This document shows, in pieces, positions 36,180 to 46,351 of a DNA stretch of 64,000 bases. This stretch comes from Gadus chalcogrammus (taxonomy: Eukaryota > Chordata > Actinopteri > Gadiformes > Gadidae), in the NCBI RefSeq assembly GCF_026213295.1, contig NC_079426.1, positions 20,477,274-20,541,273 on the forward strand, in the 5' to 3' direction. The notes below the pieces were generated by a model. That model saw only the letters and a list, made by a program, of their open reading frames with translations. It ran no database searches and was not told the origin of the DNA. The position numbers were made by a program, and so were the translations under genes. Position 1 is the first letter of the stretch; every line of letters begins with the position of its first letter.

Positions 36180-37081
36180 TGTGGCAACCCGCCACGTTGA
36201 GTGAACCAACTCCTCCCAAACAGGACACCATTTTGTTAGGAAAAGCCAAAAAAAGGCATGTTTATTCCAAAACATAAAAGTCTCTCAAAACACAAATAAC
36301 GTAAAACCTGGGATGAATCAACAGTCCCTTCCTTCGTGGGTGGAATCCCGTCACCCACGAGGACCGGTCTCTCCGTGCTGGAGCTCCAGGGCTGGGCGAG
36401 ACCCGAATCAGTGGAGCGGGCTATTTAAGCCCTGTTTCTCCACTTCTTCCTCAGGTGCTCTGAATATCCTTAATTGGCCTGGGCCGGGTTGCCACACTCC
36501 TCCACCCTTTGCTGAAGCCTCGGGTGGCCTTTCGGAGGTGGCAGCGGTCCGGCGCGCAGCATGGCTGCTTCTGCTGCCGGCGTGGCTCGTTTCGCGGCCT
36601 CGTCTCCCACGGCCTCGTCTCTGGCGGCATCGTCTCTGCTGCGTCGGCCCCGGCTGCGTCGGCTCCGGCTGCGTGATGGTCTGGTTTGGGGGTGGCTTGA
36701 GGTGGGCGCTCCCACCCAAAATGGCCCGTAGCTCGGTCGAGTTGCCCGCATCCTCCACCATATTTGGCAACCCGCCACGTTGAGCGAACCAACTCCTCCC
36801 AAACAGGACACCATTTCGTTAGGAAAAGCCAAAAAAAGGCATGTTTATTCCTAAACATAAAAGTCTCTCAAAACACAAATAACGTAAAACCTGGGATGAA
36901 TCAACGGTCCCTTCCTTCGTGGGTGGAATCCCGTCACCCACGAGGACCGGTCTCTCCGTGCTGGAGCTCCAGGGCTGGGAGAGCCCCGAATGAGTGGAGA
37001 AGCGGGCTATTTAAGCCCTGCTTCTCCACTTCTTCCTCAGGTGCTCTGAATATCCTTAATTGGTCTGGGCCGGGTTGCCAC
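36180..37081 (-). mobile_element. LTR retrotransposon in miniature (TRIM-like), minus strand
   Basis: Two direct repeats of about 317 bp (36180-36496 and 36764-37081) start TGGCAACCC and end GGGTTGCCA and are over 90 percent alike by eye. In minus orientation each has CTTAAATAGC (TATA-like) and AATAAACATGCC (poly-A signal), in the order expected of an LTR. The internal part is only about 267 bp, with a purine tract AAAGGGTGGAGGAG directly before the 3' LTR and a TGGTGGAGGATGCGG candidate primer site near the 5' LTR. Flanks are simple repeats, so no TSD can be judged. Confidence 0.8.
36408..36770 (-). CDS. Short ORF in the TRIM-like element, perhaps a gag remnant
   Basis: 120 codons from an ATG at the end of the 5' LTR, through the internal region, into the 3' LTR. 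The N-terminus reads VEDAGNSTELRAILGG. The middle is rich in Pro, Gln and Arg with short repeats (QPEPTQPGPTQQRRCRQRRG), from a reiterated GACGCAGCCGG sequence. No domain is recognised. The start resembles the beginning of a Gag-type protein only in being placed after a possible primer site. It may not be translated. Confidence 0.3.
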   Translation of the reverse strand: MPNMVEDAGNSTELRAILGGSAHLKPPPNQTITQPEPTQPGPTQQRRCRQRRGRGRRGRETSHAGSRSSHAARRTAATSERPPEASAKGGGVWQPGPGQLRIFRAPEEEVEKQGLNSPLH

Positions 37082-37131
37082 CATCCATCCATCCATCCAT
37101 CCATCCATCCATCCATCCATCCATCCATCCA
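37082..37131. repeat. (ATCC)n microsatellite
   Basis: About 50 bp, squeezed between the TRIM-like element and a related solo LTR. Confidence 0.95.
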
Positions 37132-37135
37132 TACA

Positions 37136-37476
37136 GTGGCAACCCCGATCGTCGGCGGCTGAGATTCCCGAAGGAGACGGACCAAATAGGGTGTGGGTCA
37201 ACGGTTTTTATTGCGTGTAACCACTTAAAAAAGGTAAAACAAAAGACAACGAAAGTTCTTCCACTTATGGGGTAAAAAGGGGGAGGGATCTCCAGGTCCG
37301 GTCCGTCGGTGAGGTCAGCATGGCTCCCGCTCCCGGCTTCTCCCGCTCCCTCTCAGCACGAGCCACATGGCTGAGAGAGCCCCGCATGAGTGGAGAAGCA
37401 GGCTATTTAAGCTGCTTCTCCACCGGTTCCTCAGGTGCTCCTCATCTTCTTAATTGGCAACGGCCGGGTTGCCACA
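37136..37476 (-). mobile_element. Solo LTR related to the TRIM-like element
   Basis: Starts GTGGCAACCCCG and ends CCGGGTTGCCACA. Its right half shares the block around AGTGGAGAAGCAGGCTATTT with the LTRs at 36180 and 36764. ATACA flanks it at 37131-37135 and 37477-37481, but the flank is itself (ATAC)n, so this is weak TSD evidence. Confidence 0.7.
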
Positions 37477-37535
37477 ATACATACATACATACATACATAC
37501 ATACATACATACATACATACATACATACATACAAA
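37477..37535. repeat. (ATAC)n microsatellite
   Basis: About 58 bp of perfect ATAC. A remnant of the same motif precedes 36180. Confidence 0.95.
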
Positions 37536-37817
37536 TAAATAGGCTCACACTCAATGTTTGGGGGGTGAGCTTGACTGTTATAGGCTAGCACACCACCTTC
37601 AAATCATTTTTGCCTCACTTGGTCAGAACATCTCCGATCTCTTTTTGCTCTTTTCTGATTGTGTTCCCAGCTCTGTTCATGCACATTGACTGAACCCCAC
37701 AGGAAGGGGGATTTACCCAGGATATTGTCCTGGCCCTGCTTTGTTACAGTCTTCCAGTGGATGGGACCAGTATACCAGCATACACCCCAGTTTATTTGTA
37801 TATCAGTACATCAGACT

Positions 37818-38630
37818 ACAGTAAGTTGATTTATTTATTTAAACTCGAAAATGTATTGAGGGCAAAGCTCTCATTTGCAATGATGTCAAGTGAATACATT
37901 GGAATACAAAGTACAAGGGAAATATAAAGGATACATAGATTTAGGAATTTAACAAAAATAACAGGATAAAAAAAATGTAAGACAAAAGAAAACGGACAAT
38001 TAAAACATATAGATAATAACAAACAAATGGAAATAAAACAATTACATGAATGACACGGGCGGTCCTTGAGCAATGTCTTAAAAAGGTTAACCAAAGTACC
38101 TAGCTCATGCTGCAGGGTACTCCAGGCTGATGGGGCATACAAACTAAAAGCAGTTTTCCCTAGCTCAGTACGGACTTGAGGGATATTTAATGACAACCTG
38201 CCAGCCCGTGTCTGGTACGGGCTTGAATAGCAGTCAATCAATGATGCGATATAGGCAAGAAGTTTCCATAATAATGCTTTATAAATAAATAAAAACTAAT
38301 GCAAATCACGCCTTGCGGATAGAGAAATCCATCCAACTTTTTCATATAGAGTACAATGTTGGGTATTGTGGCTTCCTCCGTTATGAATCTAAGGGCTGGA
38401 TGGTAAGCTGCATCCAGGGCCTTGAGAGACGTGGCAGATGCATGTCTATAAACCACATCTCAGTAATCCAGCGCAGAGAGGACAACTGCCTTTATAATCC
38501 TTTTCCTACAGAAAATTGTGAAATTACACATGTTCCTAAATAAAAAGCTTATCTTCTGTCTTGATCTGGCCACCAAGTTATCAATATGTAAATTAAAAGT
38601 AAGCTTTTCATCAAGCCAAATCCTTAAGTA
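37818..38630 (-). mobile_element. 5'-truncated LINE, CR1/L2-like, C-terminal end
   Basis: The minus strand encodes the end of a LINE RT protein in three frames: RIWLDEKLTFNLHIDNLVARSRQKI-type sequence around 38560-38625, then SATSLKALDAAYHPALRFIT (38238-38456), then YQTRAGRLSLNIPQVRTELG and TAFSLYAPSAWSTLQHELGT (37831-38241). This YQTR...RTELGK...APSAWN-type end is shared by L2/CR1-type LINEs. Frameshifts near 38240-38330 and 38460. The 3' end is AT-rich with AAATAAATAAATC at about 37828-37840. Strong 5' truncation is normal for these elements. Confidence 0.75.
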
Positions 38631-38785
38631 TACCAGCATATCAGTAGGCCAGTATCAAGTATATCACAATATCGGTATTTCAGTAAACCAGTATACAGCA
38701 TGTTGGTAAAAATATATTGGATATGGATAATATGAAGGAGAGAATGATACCTTTAATGATTCCAGAGCCGGCCCTACCTATAGAT

Positions 38786-38900
38786 TAGATTAGATTAGAT
38801 TAGATTAGGCTTTATTGATCCTTTTGGGATGACTCCCTCAAGGAAATTTATGTTGTCCAGTAGAAACACAACAGAATATTAAATTATATACAATGTAAGA
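38786..38900 (-). mobile_element. LINE 3' tail with (TAGAT)n
   Basis: On the minus strand, GGATCAATAAAGCCTAATCT: a poly-A-type signal followed by CTAAT repeats. This is the structure seen at the ends of the CR1/Rex1-type copies elsewhere in the window. No coding part. Confidence 0.55.
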
Positions 38901-39135
38901 TAAACAATAAGTTATAAAAAGTAAACAAAACAGTAAACAGTAAACAATAAACTCTTAGCTAATATAGAAAGTAGAGATAATTATAGAAGTAGGATTCAAG
39001 TAAAATAAAATAAGATAAATGTAGAGAACTGTATAGAGGATAAATATAAACACATATATATATATATATATATATACACAAAAAAACACAAACACATGGC
39101 TGTATACGGCATCGTGGATAAATATCATATCATAT

Positions 39136-39786
39136 AGGCTACGTTTACACGATGACGGTCTGAACAGAAGACGCAAAAGTGGTGTCGCGTATTCACTTTT
39201 TATTCCGCGTTTAGACGAGCGTTTTCGGGAGGAAATCTGCGTGCATACGGTGACGCAAAAGTGTGTGGAATTCGACTGGGTATGCATGTCAGGCGGCTAG
39301 GTGGTGCTGTGATACACTATCAAACAACACCGCCATGTCTGAGCGCATGCGTAGAATCTTCCTTCTTCTCTTATCCGTGCCGCAAAAACCAAAAAGATCC
39401 TTCTCTGTGCATTAATTCTATCTGTACATATCCTGTACATTTCGTGATAAGACTCCTGTACGCTTGTTAGAGCTGCCAGAGCAGCTTGAAGGTCCGACGC
39501 ATGGAAATAATCTGACATGTTTGTTTATTTCCTTGTACTGGCACATGTTTGTGACGTAAACGCGTACGCGACGTGAGCAGATCTGAGCAGTGTTTTGCAT
39601 CTTGGCAGTGTAGACGGAAACGCTACGGCGGAGCGTATTCAACTTTTCCACTCTGGAGGGTGGTTCAGATTTATGCGTTTTCATGGCCCAAAAACGCCGT
39701 CACCGTCTTAACGAAAGGCACTTCCGATTAAATATTTTCTCGTTTTTACCCGCAAGCGTCCCCGTGTAGGCTAAACGGGGCCATAG
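39136..39786. mobile_element. Possible nonautonomous DNA transposon
   Basis: The left end GGCTACGTTTACACGATGAC and the right end, inverted, GGCCCCGTTTAGCCTACACG are similar. CpG-rich segments with GCGTATTC and ACGCAAAAGTG motifs recur on opposite strands inside. No clear TSD and no ORF. Confidence 0.45.
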
Positions 39787-39995
39787 TGGATAAATAAAAT
39801 GACGGTGAGCAAGGGGTGGCTGACAGTTAAATTAAATAAATTAGCAGTTCAAATTAAGCGGTGGAACAGGTTATATCTCTCCTCTTTACTCTATTACTTA
39901 CTCGATTACTATACGCGAACTAGGCGGCTGCTTGGTAGTCCAGTAGTCGAAAAATTCACCTTCAACTATCACCATGAAAATTACTGAGTTGATTA

Positions 39996-40130
39996 CTTAC
40001 ATTAAGGCAAGGCAAGGCAACTTTATTTATATAGCACTTTTCATACACAAGGCCGACTCAAAGTGCTTTACATATAAACATTGTCATACAATAAAATAAA
40101 ATAATAGATAAGTATTAAGAAAATAAAAAA
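39996..40130 (-). mobile_element. L2-type LINE 3' end fragment
   Basis: Inverted match to 63880-63990: GGCAAGGCAACTTTATTTAT, then AGCACTTTTCATACACAAGG and CTCAAAGTGCTTTACATA. It includes the (AAGGC)n tail. No coding part. Confidence 0.8.
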
Positions 40131-40204
40131 ATGTATTGCATGTTTTTTGCAATTGTTTGTTAACATGGGCAAACGGGGCATAATGTAATCACGCATGTGC
40201 TAAT

Positions 40205-40320
40205 TTGCATAAATAAGCTACAAAGCCGAAGTTCCTTTCCCCCAATTCCTTCTCAACCACGGCTGAGATAACCCCCGCTACGAGTCTCGTGGAAATATCA
40301 GAGACGCCAGAGAGTCCGAC
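40205..40320 (-). repeat. Partial inverted copy of the 19000-19535 repeat
   Basis: The reverse complement contains GTTGAGAAGGAATTGGGGGAAAG and TTTCCACGAGACTCGTAGCG, matching 19070-19150. Followed by a 28-bp CA run at 40321-40348. Confidence 0.75.
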
Positions 40321-40440
40321 GTACACACACACACACACACACACACACGGTCGTAGCTCATTGTTTCATTGGCGGGCTAAATTCTCTGGGCGGGCAAGGC
40401 AGAAAAAGGGAAGGTAACTTGGCCCATTATGACGATATAT

Positions 40441-40519
40441 TTATAATAATAATAATAATAATAATAATACATTCAATTTAGAGGCGCCTTTCAAGACAAC
40501 CAAGGTCACCTTACAGAGC
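40441..40519 (-). mobile_element. L2-type LINE 3' tail with (ATA)n
   Basis: On the minus strand CTGTAAGGTGACCTTGG, then CTTGAAAGGCGCCTCTAAAT, then (TTA)n. This looks like the 3' end of the L2-like LINE whose RT lies at 42487-43637, cut off from it by the hAT element and a deletion. Confidence 0.55.
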
Positions 40520-40529
40520 ATATAGTCTG

Positions 40530-42225
40530 TGATCTGTGCTTGGTTTTATTTAGATTCATTATTGAAAACATCTGTTCGCACAGATAGGTGCTCCCAAACA
40601 TGGAGAGAACACGGGCAGCATGAAGTCGAAGCTGTGGCATCTCACCAGGGGGCAGTAGACGGTAAAAGTCCTCGATTGCGGCATCCTGGAACTTTGCTCT
40701 TAGGCCACTGTCGCTTTGAAGCTCGATCAACTCCAGCTGAAGGTGATGGGGCACACTGCTGACATCGGTGGTGAAAGGACTGGCAAAGATGGCAAAGCCC
40801 GACTGCTGTGCTTTGAAGTCAGAGAAGCGCCGATCAAATTCATCCATTAACCGGCTCAGTTTGGTAGCCAACTTGGCACATGAAAAAACACCGGGAACTG
40901 AGGCAGAGATGTTCTGACAAGCAGAAAAGTGGGCAAGATTGTCCTGTTCCACTTGGCACTTCCATAAGTCAAGTTTACGCTGGAAACATTGGATCATGTC
41001 GGACATCTGCGTCATGACATGGTTGCGTCCCTGCAGCTTCTTATTCAGTTGGGCGAGATGCTCACTTATGTCACATAACATAGCAAAATCACATAGCCAG
41101 TTTGGATCCGACAGTTCAGCCAAGGGTTTTCCTTTACTCTGTATGAAAACAGCAATGTCTTCCCTCAGCTCAAAAAATCGTTTGAGGAAGTTGCTCCTAC
41201 TCAGCCACCGCACTTCTGTATGGTACGGGACGTCTCCGTGCTCCGAGCCCATCTCCTGCAAGAACAGCTGGAACTGCCGGTGATTCAGGCCACGCGCCCG
41301 AATGAAGTTCACTGTTTTCGTGACTGTGGTCATTATATTATCCATCCCCAGCACCTTCCCACACAAAGCTTCTTGGTGGATAATGCAATGATAACTTATC
41401 AGAGGCGTGTGACAGTTACTTTTTTGCATTTTCTCCTTCATTAGTCCAACCAAGCCCGTTTTTACTCCACACATTGCAGGTGCACCATCTGTAGTTAATC
41501 CCACCAATTTTTCCCAGGGCAATCCAGTTTTACTCACAGACTTCTCCACCGCTTCATTAATATCCCGTCCAGTTGTGGTCCCATGCATGGCAGCTACATC
41601 CAAGAGCTCCTCGGTGACAGAGAGGTCCGACTTCACGCCTCTAATAAAAATGGAAAAGCTATGCCGTGTCCCTGTTGTCTGTGCTTTCATCAACAGCTAA
41701 TGAAAAAGCTGTGTAACTGCGTGACTCTTCCGCCAGCTGATCTGCTAGGTTTCCTGCTAGCTCCTTGACTCGGTCCGCAATGGTGTTTCTTGACAAACTC
41801 ACATTTTTAAAAGCCTGCATCTGGTCGGGGCACACCTGCTCACATACCTTCAGCATACACTGCTTCACAAAGGCACCCTCTGAAAAAGACTTGGAAGTGC
41901 GGGCGATTTCTTCAGCTACAATAAAGCTAGCTTTCACAGCCGCATCGTTTTTGGCTGTGGCTTTTGTGAACAAATTCTGTTGCGATCGCAGGTTGCCTTT
42001 TAACTCTTTAACTATCGCTTGTTTTTCTTGAAGGCTAACTTTAGCATACTTGGCTCCGTGTTTGGTTTCATAATGCCGACGTAGATTGTACTCTTTGATG
42101 ACCGACACCGACTCAGAACACAAAAGACATACCGGTTTTTCTCCTTGTAGCACAAACATATATTTGCCTTCCCATCTTTCATGAAACAACCTTCCATCTG
42201 CGTCAACCTTTCGCTTCCTGGACAT
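40530..42225 (-). pseudogene. hAT transposase, GTF2IRD2-like, one frame break
   Basis: First part (42225-41659): basic start MSRKRKVDADGRLFHERWEG, a BED-type finger (PVCLLCSES ... YNLRRHYETKH), and the first catalytic region AVDESTDN. Second part (41693-40506): [20 protein letters not shown] (second catalytic Asp region), [34 protein letters not shown], and the C-terminal dimerisation segment [22 protein letters not shown] containing the conserved Glu. The break is at about 41659-41690, where a stop TAG follows DTA and the frame shifts by one. The last residues after KHRSQ are foreign. Such proteins resemble the transposase-derived C-terminus of GTF2IRD2 and cut-and-paste their own DNA. The copy has few lesions and is therefore rather young. 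Confidence 0.85.
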
Positions 42226-42390
42226 TTTGGGATCATGTGTGGATATTTCTCATGGATATTTCTGCTCAATCTCACTTGTCGCATTAATTAAACACTGATG
42301 TGGACACAGCGATCTAGTGGCAGAATGCCGTCACTTCGCGGGTAAAATATAAAATAAATAAAACAACCTTTTTTTTTAACGACGAATCAA

Positions 42391-42437
42391 GCACTCGCGC
42401 GGGAGACTCGCGCGGGAGACTCGCGCGGGAGACTCTC
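42391..42437. repeat. 13-bp GC-rich tandem repeat at the hAT end
   Basis: ACTCGCGCGGGAG occurs three times in a row, with a fourth diverged copy (ACTCTCGCGGG), just inside the hAT terminus. Confidence 0.9.
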
Positions 42438-42486
42438 GCGGGCCACATGAAATGACGTGGCCCGCGGGCCTTGAGATTGACACATG

Positions 42487-43637
42487 TGGAATATGGGGTG
42501 CGAATGAGAGGGTGTTGTCCAGGATGACGCCGAGGCTCTTGACTTTGGAGGAGAAGGGTACTGGGAATCCATCGATGATTATGAGTGGAGCTGGGGTGTG
42601 TTGTGATTCAGTGAGGGTGGATTTGGATCCGATGAGCAGGGCCTCGGTCTTGTTTCCGTTGAGTTTCAGGAAGTTCCTGCCCAACCAGCTCCGGATCTCT
42701 TCCAGGCACGTGATGAGGGAGGTGGGGGGGATGGCAGAGGTAGGTTTGGTGGAGATGTAGACCTGTGTGTCGTCAGCGTAGCAGTGAAAATGGACCCCAT
42801 GGTGACGGAGGAGTGTGCCCAGCGGGAGGAGGTAAGTGGTGAACAGGAGTGGACCCAAGACTGACCCCTGGGGGACACCCAGTGAGACACCTGAACACCC
42901 AGACTTGTGGTTGCTTAGTTGAACAAATTGTTGATGGCCGGTGAGGTAGGATGTAAACCAGGAGAGTGCAGCACCAGTGATCCCAATGCCAGCCAGGCGG
43001 TCCAGGAGCAGAGGGTGGGAGATGGTGTCGAATGCTGCGCTGAGATCGAGGAGGATGAGAATGGTGAGTAATCCAGAGTCGGCTGCAAGGAGGAGGTCGT
43101 TTCGATTTTGACCAGGGCTGTTTCAGTGCTGTGTTTTGGACGGAAGCCAGATTGGAACGGTTCGTGGAGATTGTTTGTGTCAAGGTGGGACTGTAGTTGT
43201 GCGGCAACCACCCTTTCAAGTGTTTTGGAGATGAAAGGGAGATTGGAGATGGGCCGGTAATGGTTAAGGTCAGTTGGGTCAGCACCAGGTTTTTTCAGGA
43301 TGGGAGTGATGGCAGCCAGCTTGAGAGTGGGGGGTACAGTACCAGTAGTGAGGGAGGAGTTAATTATGTTGGTGATAATGGGGGAGATGGACGGTAGACA
43401 TGCTTTGACAAGGGAGGTGGGAAGAGGATCGAGCTGACAGGTGGTGGTTTTGGCTTTGCGGATGAGTTCTGAAACGGTCTGTTCTGTTACTGGGGTGAAG
43501 TCAGAGAGGGAGCTGATGAGAGGTTGGCCAGAGGTGATCATCCAGGGTGGGTCATCAGAGGGGGTGCCAGATGAGGCCAGTTGTTGGTGAATGGTGTTGA
43601 TTTTAGAGCTGAAGAAGTCCAGGAACGCAGTGCATTG
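42487..43637 (-). pseudogene. L2/Maui-like reverse transcriptase
   Basis: Reading down from 43637: [76 protein letters not shown] and FQSGFRPKHSTETALVKIE. A one-base frameshift follows near 43110; in the next frame come ILILLDLSAAFDTI and the region before VPQGSVLGP. From 42858 the first type of frame returns with GPLLFTTYLLPLGTLLRHHG, the catalytic box CYADDTQVYIS, then IDGFPVPFSSKVKSLGVILDN. The YADD box and first catalytic Asp are both present. The protein is cut after LSFAPHIPHV by the hAT insertion. In an intact LINE this enzyme copies the RNA into a nicked target. Confidence 0.82.
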
Positions 43638-44699
43638 TGTAACCCCTCTTTGCCTTATGAGGTTACAGGTATTTTTGGGTTTCGGTTTCAATTCAAAGTT
43701 GGACCAGTTACCAGGATTCTAGGTTAACGCTCATGGAGCCCAGGATGGAACATCAACACTGACCACACTCACACAAAACATAGTTTCAGAACTGTATTGT
43801 TAACAACAATTTTCAACATGGAAAATAATAAAATGCGCGCAAAATAAAATAGAAATATAAAGAAATGTCTGTATGGTCTTCTCTTCCTTGATATGAGCTC
43901 AGTTTATATCGTTGGGGCCCTTTGATCTTTGTGTTTCCTACCACACCGCAGGTTTGGGAGGTAGTTCAGTTGACTCTGTTCCTTAGTTCCGGCTCGCCAT
44001 CTGGTTATCTCCAGCGGATGTCTGGAAGCTGCCTGGTGGCTATCCAGTGCTGGTCTCCTATCTATCGTTGACTCTGGAAGCTGCCTGGTGGCTATCCAGT
44101 GCTGGTCTCCTATCTATCGTTGACTACCGGTGTCGCTGATGTCCCCTCGACATCGAGCGTCACCAATTCAAATCCTTCAGAAAAACCTGACCTGTAGAAC
44201 AGGCCACATTCATACATCTCAGTAAATTACAACAGGCCATTGTTTCAGTTAAAATAAATAACATAAATATGACCTATATATTAATTTCAATTTAGCAGTT
44301 GGCGATAAGTTCGCACTGACGCACACACACCTCCACTCGACGCTCCCCACATTCAAAAGACATTAAACTCACCGCCGAGCGGGCAACATCAACTGTGGAC
44401 TGTTGAGTCAGCTCGCGGTGTTTTCCAACTACTTCTAGATACTTTTAACTACTTCTAGATATTTTTCAATCGTGCAACCGAACGGTGCGTTCTCTCCTCT
44501 CCCACTAATTATCACGCAGTGATGCGCACCTGCAACGCCGCTTCACCGTGACGTCATGACGCACGTCTCTCTGCTCTGTCCGACGCAGTTAACCCCATAA
44601 ATGCCAGCTATCGCTCTCTCACACATTCATACAAAGTAATAGCGGACTTTTACTCTTTCTTCTTTTAACTTTTTCACAGCTTATGAAGCCTGAGCTACA
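43638..44699. mobile_element. Solo LTR, 1062 bp, with 4-bp ATTG TSD
   Basis: The ends are TGTAACCCC ... GAGCTACA, flanked by ATTG at 43634-43637 and 44700-44703. Removing it plus one ATTG joins the L2 endonuclease-RT linker in frame (ICTTQL to CTAFLDFF). A 52-bp direct duplication (TGGAAGCTGCCTGGTGGCTA unit) lies at about 44022-44126, and ACTTCTAGATA is repeated near 44420-44460. Orientation and family are unclear. Confidence 0.82.
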
Positions 44700-44703
44700 A
44701 TTG

Positions 44704-45967
44704 GGTGGTGCAAATGTCTGGAGGGAGGGTTTTAGGAGGCTGAAGTAAGTTGCTGACTGTTGAGAAGAGGACTCTGCTGTTGCCTGTACCAGTGTTGATG
44801 AGGTTGGAGTAATATGAGGTTTTGGCAGTGGTGAGGGCATTCTTGTAGTGATGGAGGTGGTCCGAATACATTTGGTGGTGTACAGTGAGTTGAGTCTTAT
44901 TGTAGAGTCGCTCCAGTCGATGACCAGTGGCTTTGAGCTGGCGCAGATGAGGAGTGAACCAGGGAGCAGTGTGGGTGAATGAGACTGAGCGGGTTTTCAG
45001 GGGGGCCAGGGTGGAGAGGGAAGAGGAGAGGCAGTTATTGTAGTGAGTCACCAGGTCAGTCAGGGAGGAAGCTGGGGGAGGGTTGGGGTAGGAGCTGATC
45101 AGGGTGGAGAGGTCTGTGGTGTTGATAAGTTTGATGTTTCTGAAGGAGATGTTCCGTTGTTCCTTGGTTTTGTGTAGTTGGGTATGAATGTCAAAAAGTA
45201 CAGCTTTGTGGCCGGAGATTGGGAAATCCATGACATCAAGGTTAGTGGGAGTGATGTCAGTGCAGCAGATTAAATCCAGATTGTGACCTTTGTTATGGGT
45301 TGGGAGGTTGACATGTTGTGTGATGCCAAGACAGTCCAGAAGTGATGTGAAGTCATTAGCAAAAGTACAGGATGGGTTGTCAATGTGGATGTTGAAATCA
45401 CCAAGGAGGATAACAGTGGGGGACATTGCACATACAGATGTAAGTAGTGATGAGAATTCATTGAGGAAAACGGCAGAGGGTCTTGGTGGTCTGTAAATGG
45501 TGACAATGATAGTGGGTTTGGGGCCTGTGAGTTTTACAGCTAGACATTCGAAGGAGGAGTGATGGGGGACTGTGACAGTGGTGACTTTGATGTTATCACG
45601 ATGGAGGAGAGCGAGGCCACCCCCCCTACCATTAACCCGGGGTTTACTAATAAAATAAAATAAAAACCTGGTGGACAGCCTCATTTAGATGGGAGAAGTA
45701 ATTTGGTTGTTGCCAGGTCTCAGTGAGGCAGAGAATGTCTAGGCTCTGGTCAACAATAAAGTCATTTATCAAAAGGGCCTTATTACTGAGGAATCTGGTG
45801 TTCAGCAGACAGAGTTTCAGACAGGTGAGTGGAGTGTAGCAGGTTGCTTTGAGCAGAGGGGACAGTACACTGTGATTGACGGGACTGACCGTACGGGCTG
45901 TGCGAGGAGGGGGGCGGGGCCCAGTGACCAGAAGGAGCGGATGTTTTTGTTGCTGGTGTGAGTGCAC
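44704..45967 (-). pseudogene. L2/Maui-like AP endonuclease domain
   Basis: Reading down: CLKLCLLNTRFLSNKALLIN and CLTETWQQPNYF (first metal ligands), a frameshift near 45670, then RGGGLALLHRDNIKVTTVTV, IIVTIYRPPRPSAVFLNEFS, VILLGDFNIHIDNPS (catalytic Asp/Asn), LPTHNKGHNLDLICCTDI, and PISGHKAVLFDIH where the family normally has SDH, so a catalytic Asp is replaced by Gly. It then continues through the linker (APWFTPHLRQLKATGHRLER) to DICTTQL, where the solo LTR interrupts. This enzyme nicks target DNA to prime reverse transcription; with the Asp lost and the frame broken, this copy is inactive. Confidence 0.85.
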
Positions 45968-46351
45968 TGAAAATTCCGTCCAGAGCCTCGGTGGATGTAT
46001 TTTAGTCGTTTGAGAATGTCGTGGTGGGATGCAAGCTGAGGTGGGGGGGTCCTTGAGAAGAACCGTAGACGTAACATCTCCGTTACCGAGTAACGGAGCG
46101 GCAGAGATGCGCTCGTTACGTGAGAGTCAAACATAGGGCAATCCAGAGGAACAGGTTAAAAATCCACAGGTTGTGAAGTCGGAAGAAGCCAGCGGTAGAT
46201 CCACTTATTACACGCAAAAACTATCATTCAGTAAGATATGGATAAATTGGTTATCGTAGGCATTGCAGTGCCATGAGAGTAATTCTCTTTCAAAGGTTTT
46301 TTTATTAAATGAAAAAATGGCAAAGCAATTGCAGTACAATGGATTATGCAT

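Larger units (their letters stand above)
40520..42485 (-). mobile_element. hAT transposon, GTF2IRD2/Charlie-like, 3' end lost
   Basis: The right end (5' of the element) reads on the minus strand TGTCAATCTCAAGGCCCGCG, the usual terminus of Charlie-type hATs. It contains a nearly complete transposase in two frames. The left end is broken: the transposase is cut about 10-20 residues before its end and joined to an L2 3' tail. It is inserted in a minus-strand L2 LINE. Confidence 0.8.
42487..46140 (-). mobile_element. L2/Maui-like LINE, minus strand, interrupted
   Basis: An AP endonuclease (45967 down to 44704) and RT (43637 down to 42487) lie in the right order on the minus strand, split by a solo LTR (43638-44699, 4-bp TSD) and ended by the hAT element. 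Several frameshifts. A short upstream piece to 46140 may be the start of ORF2 or its 5' UTR. The stretch 46141-46351 has nothing that I recognise. Confidence 0.85.
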
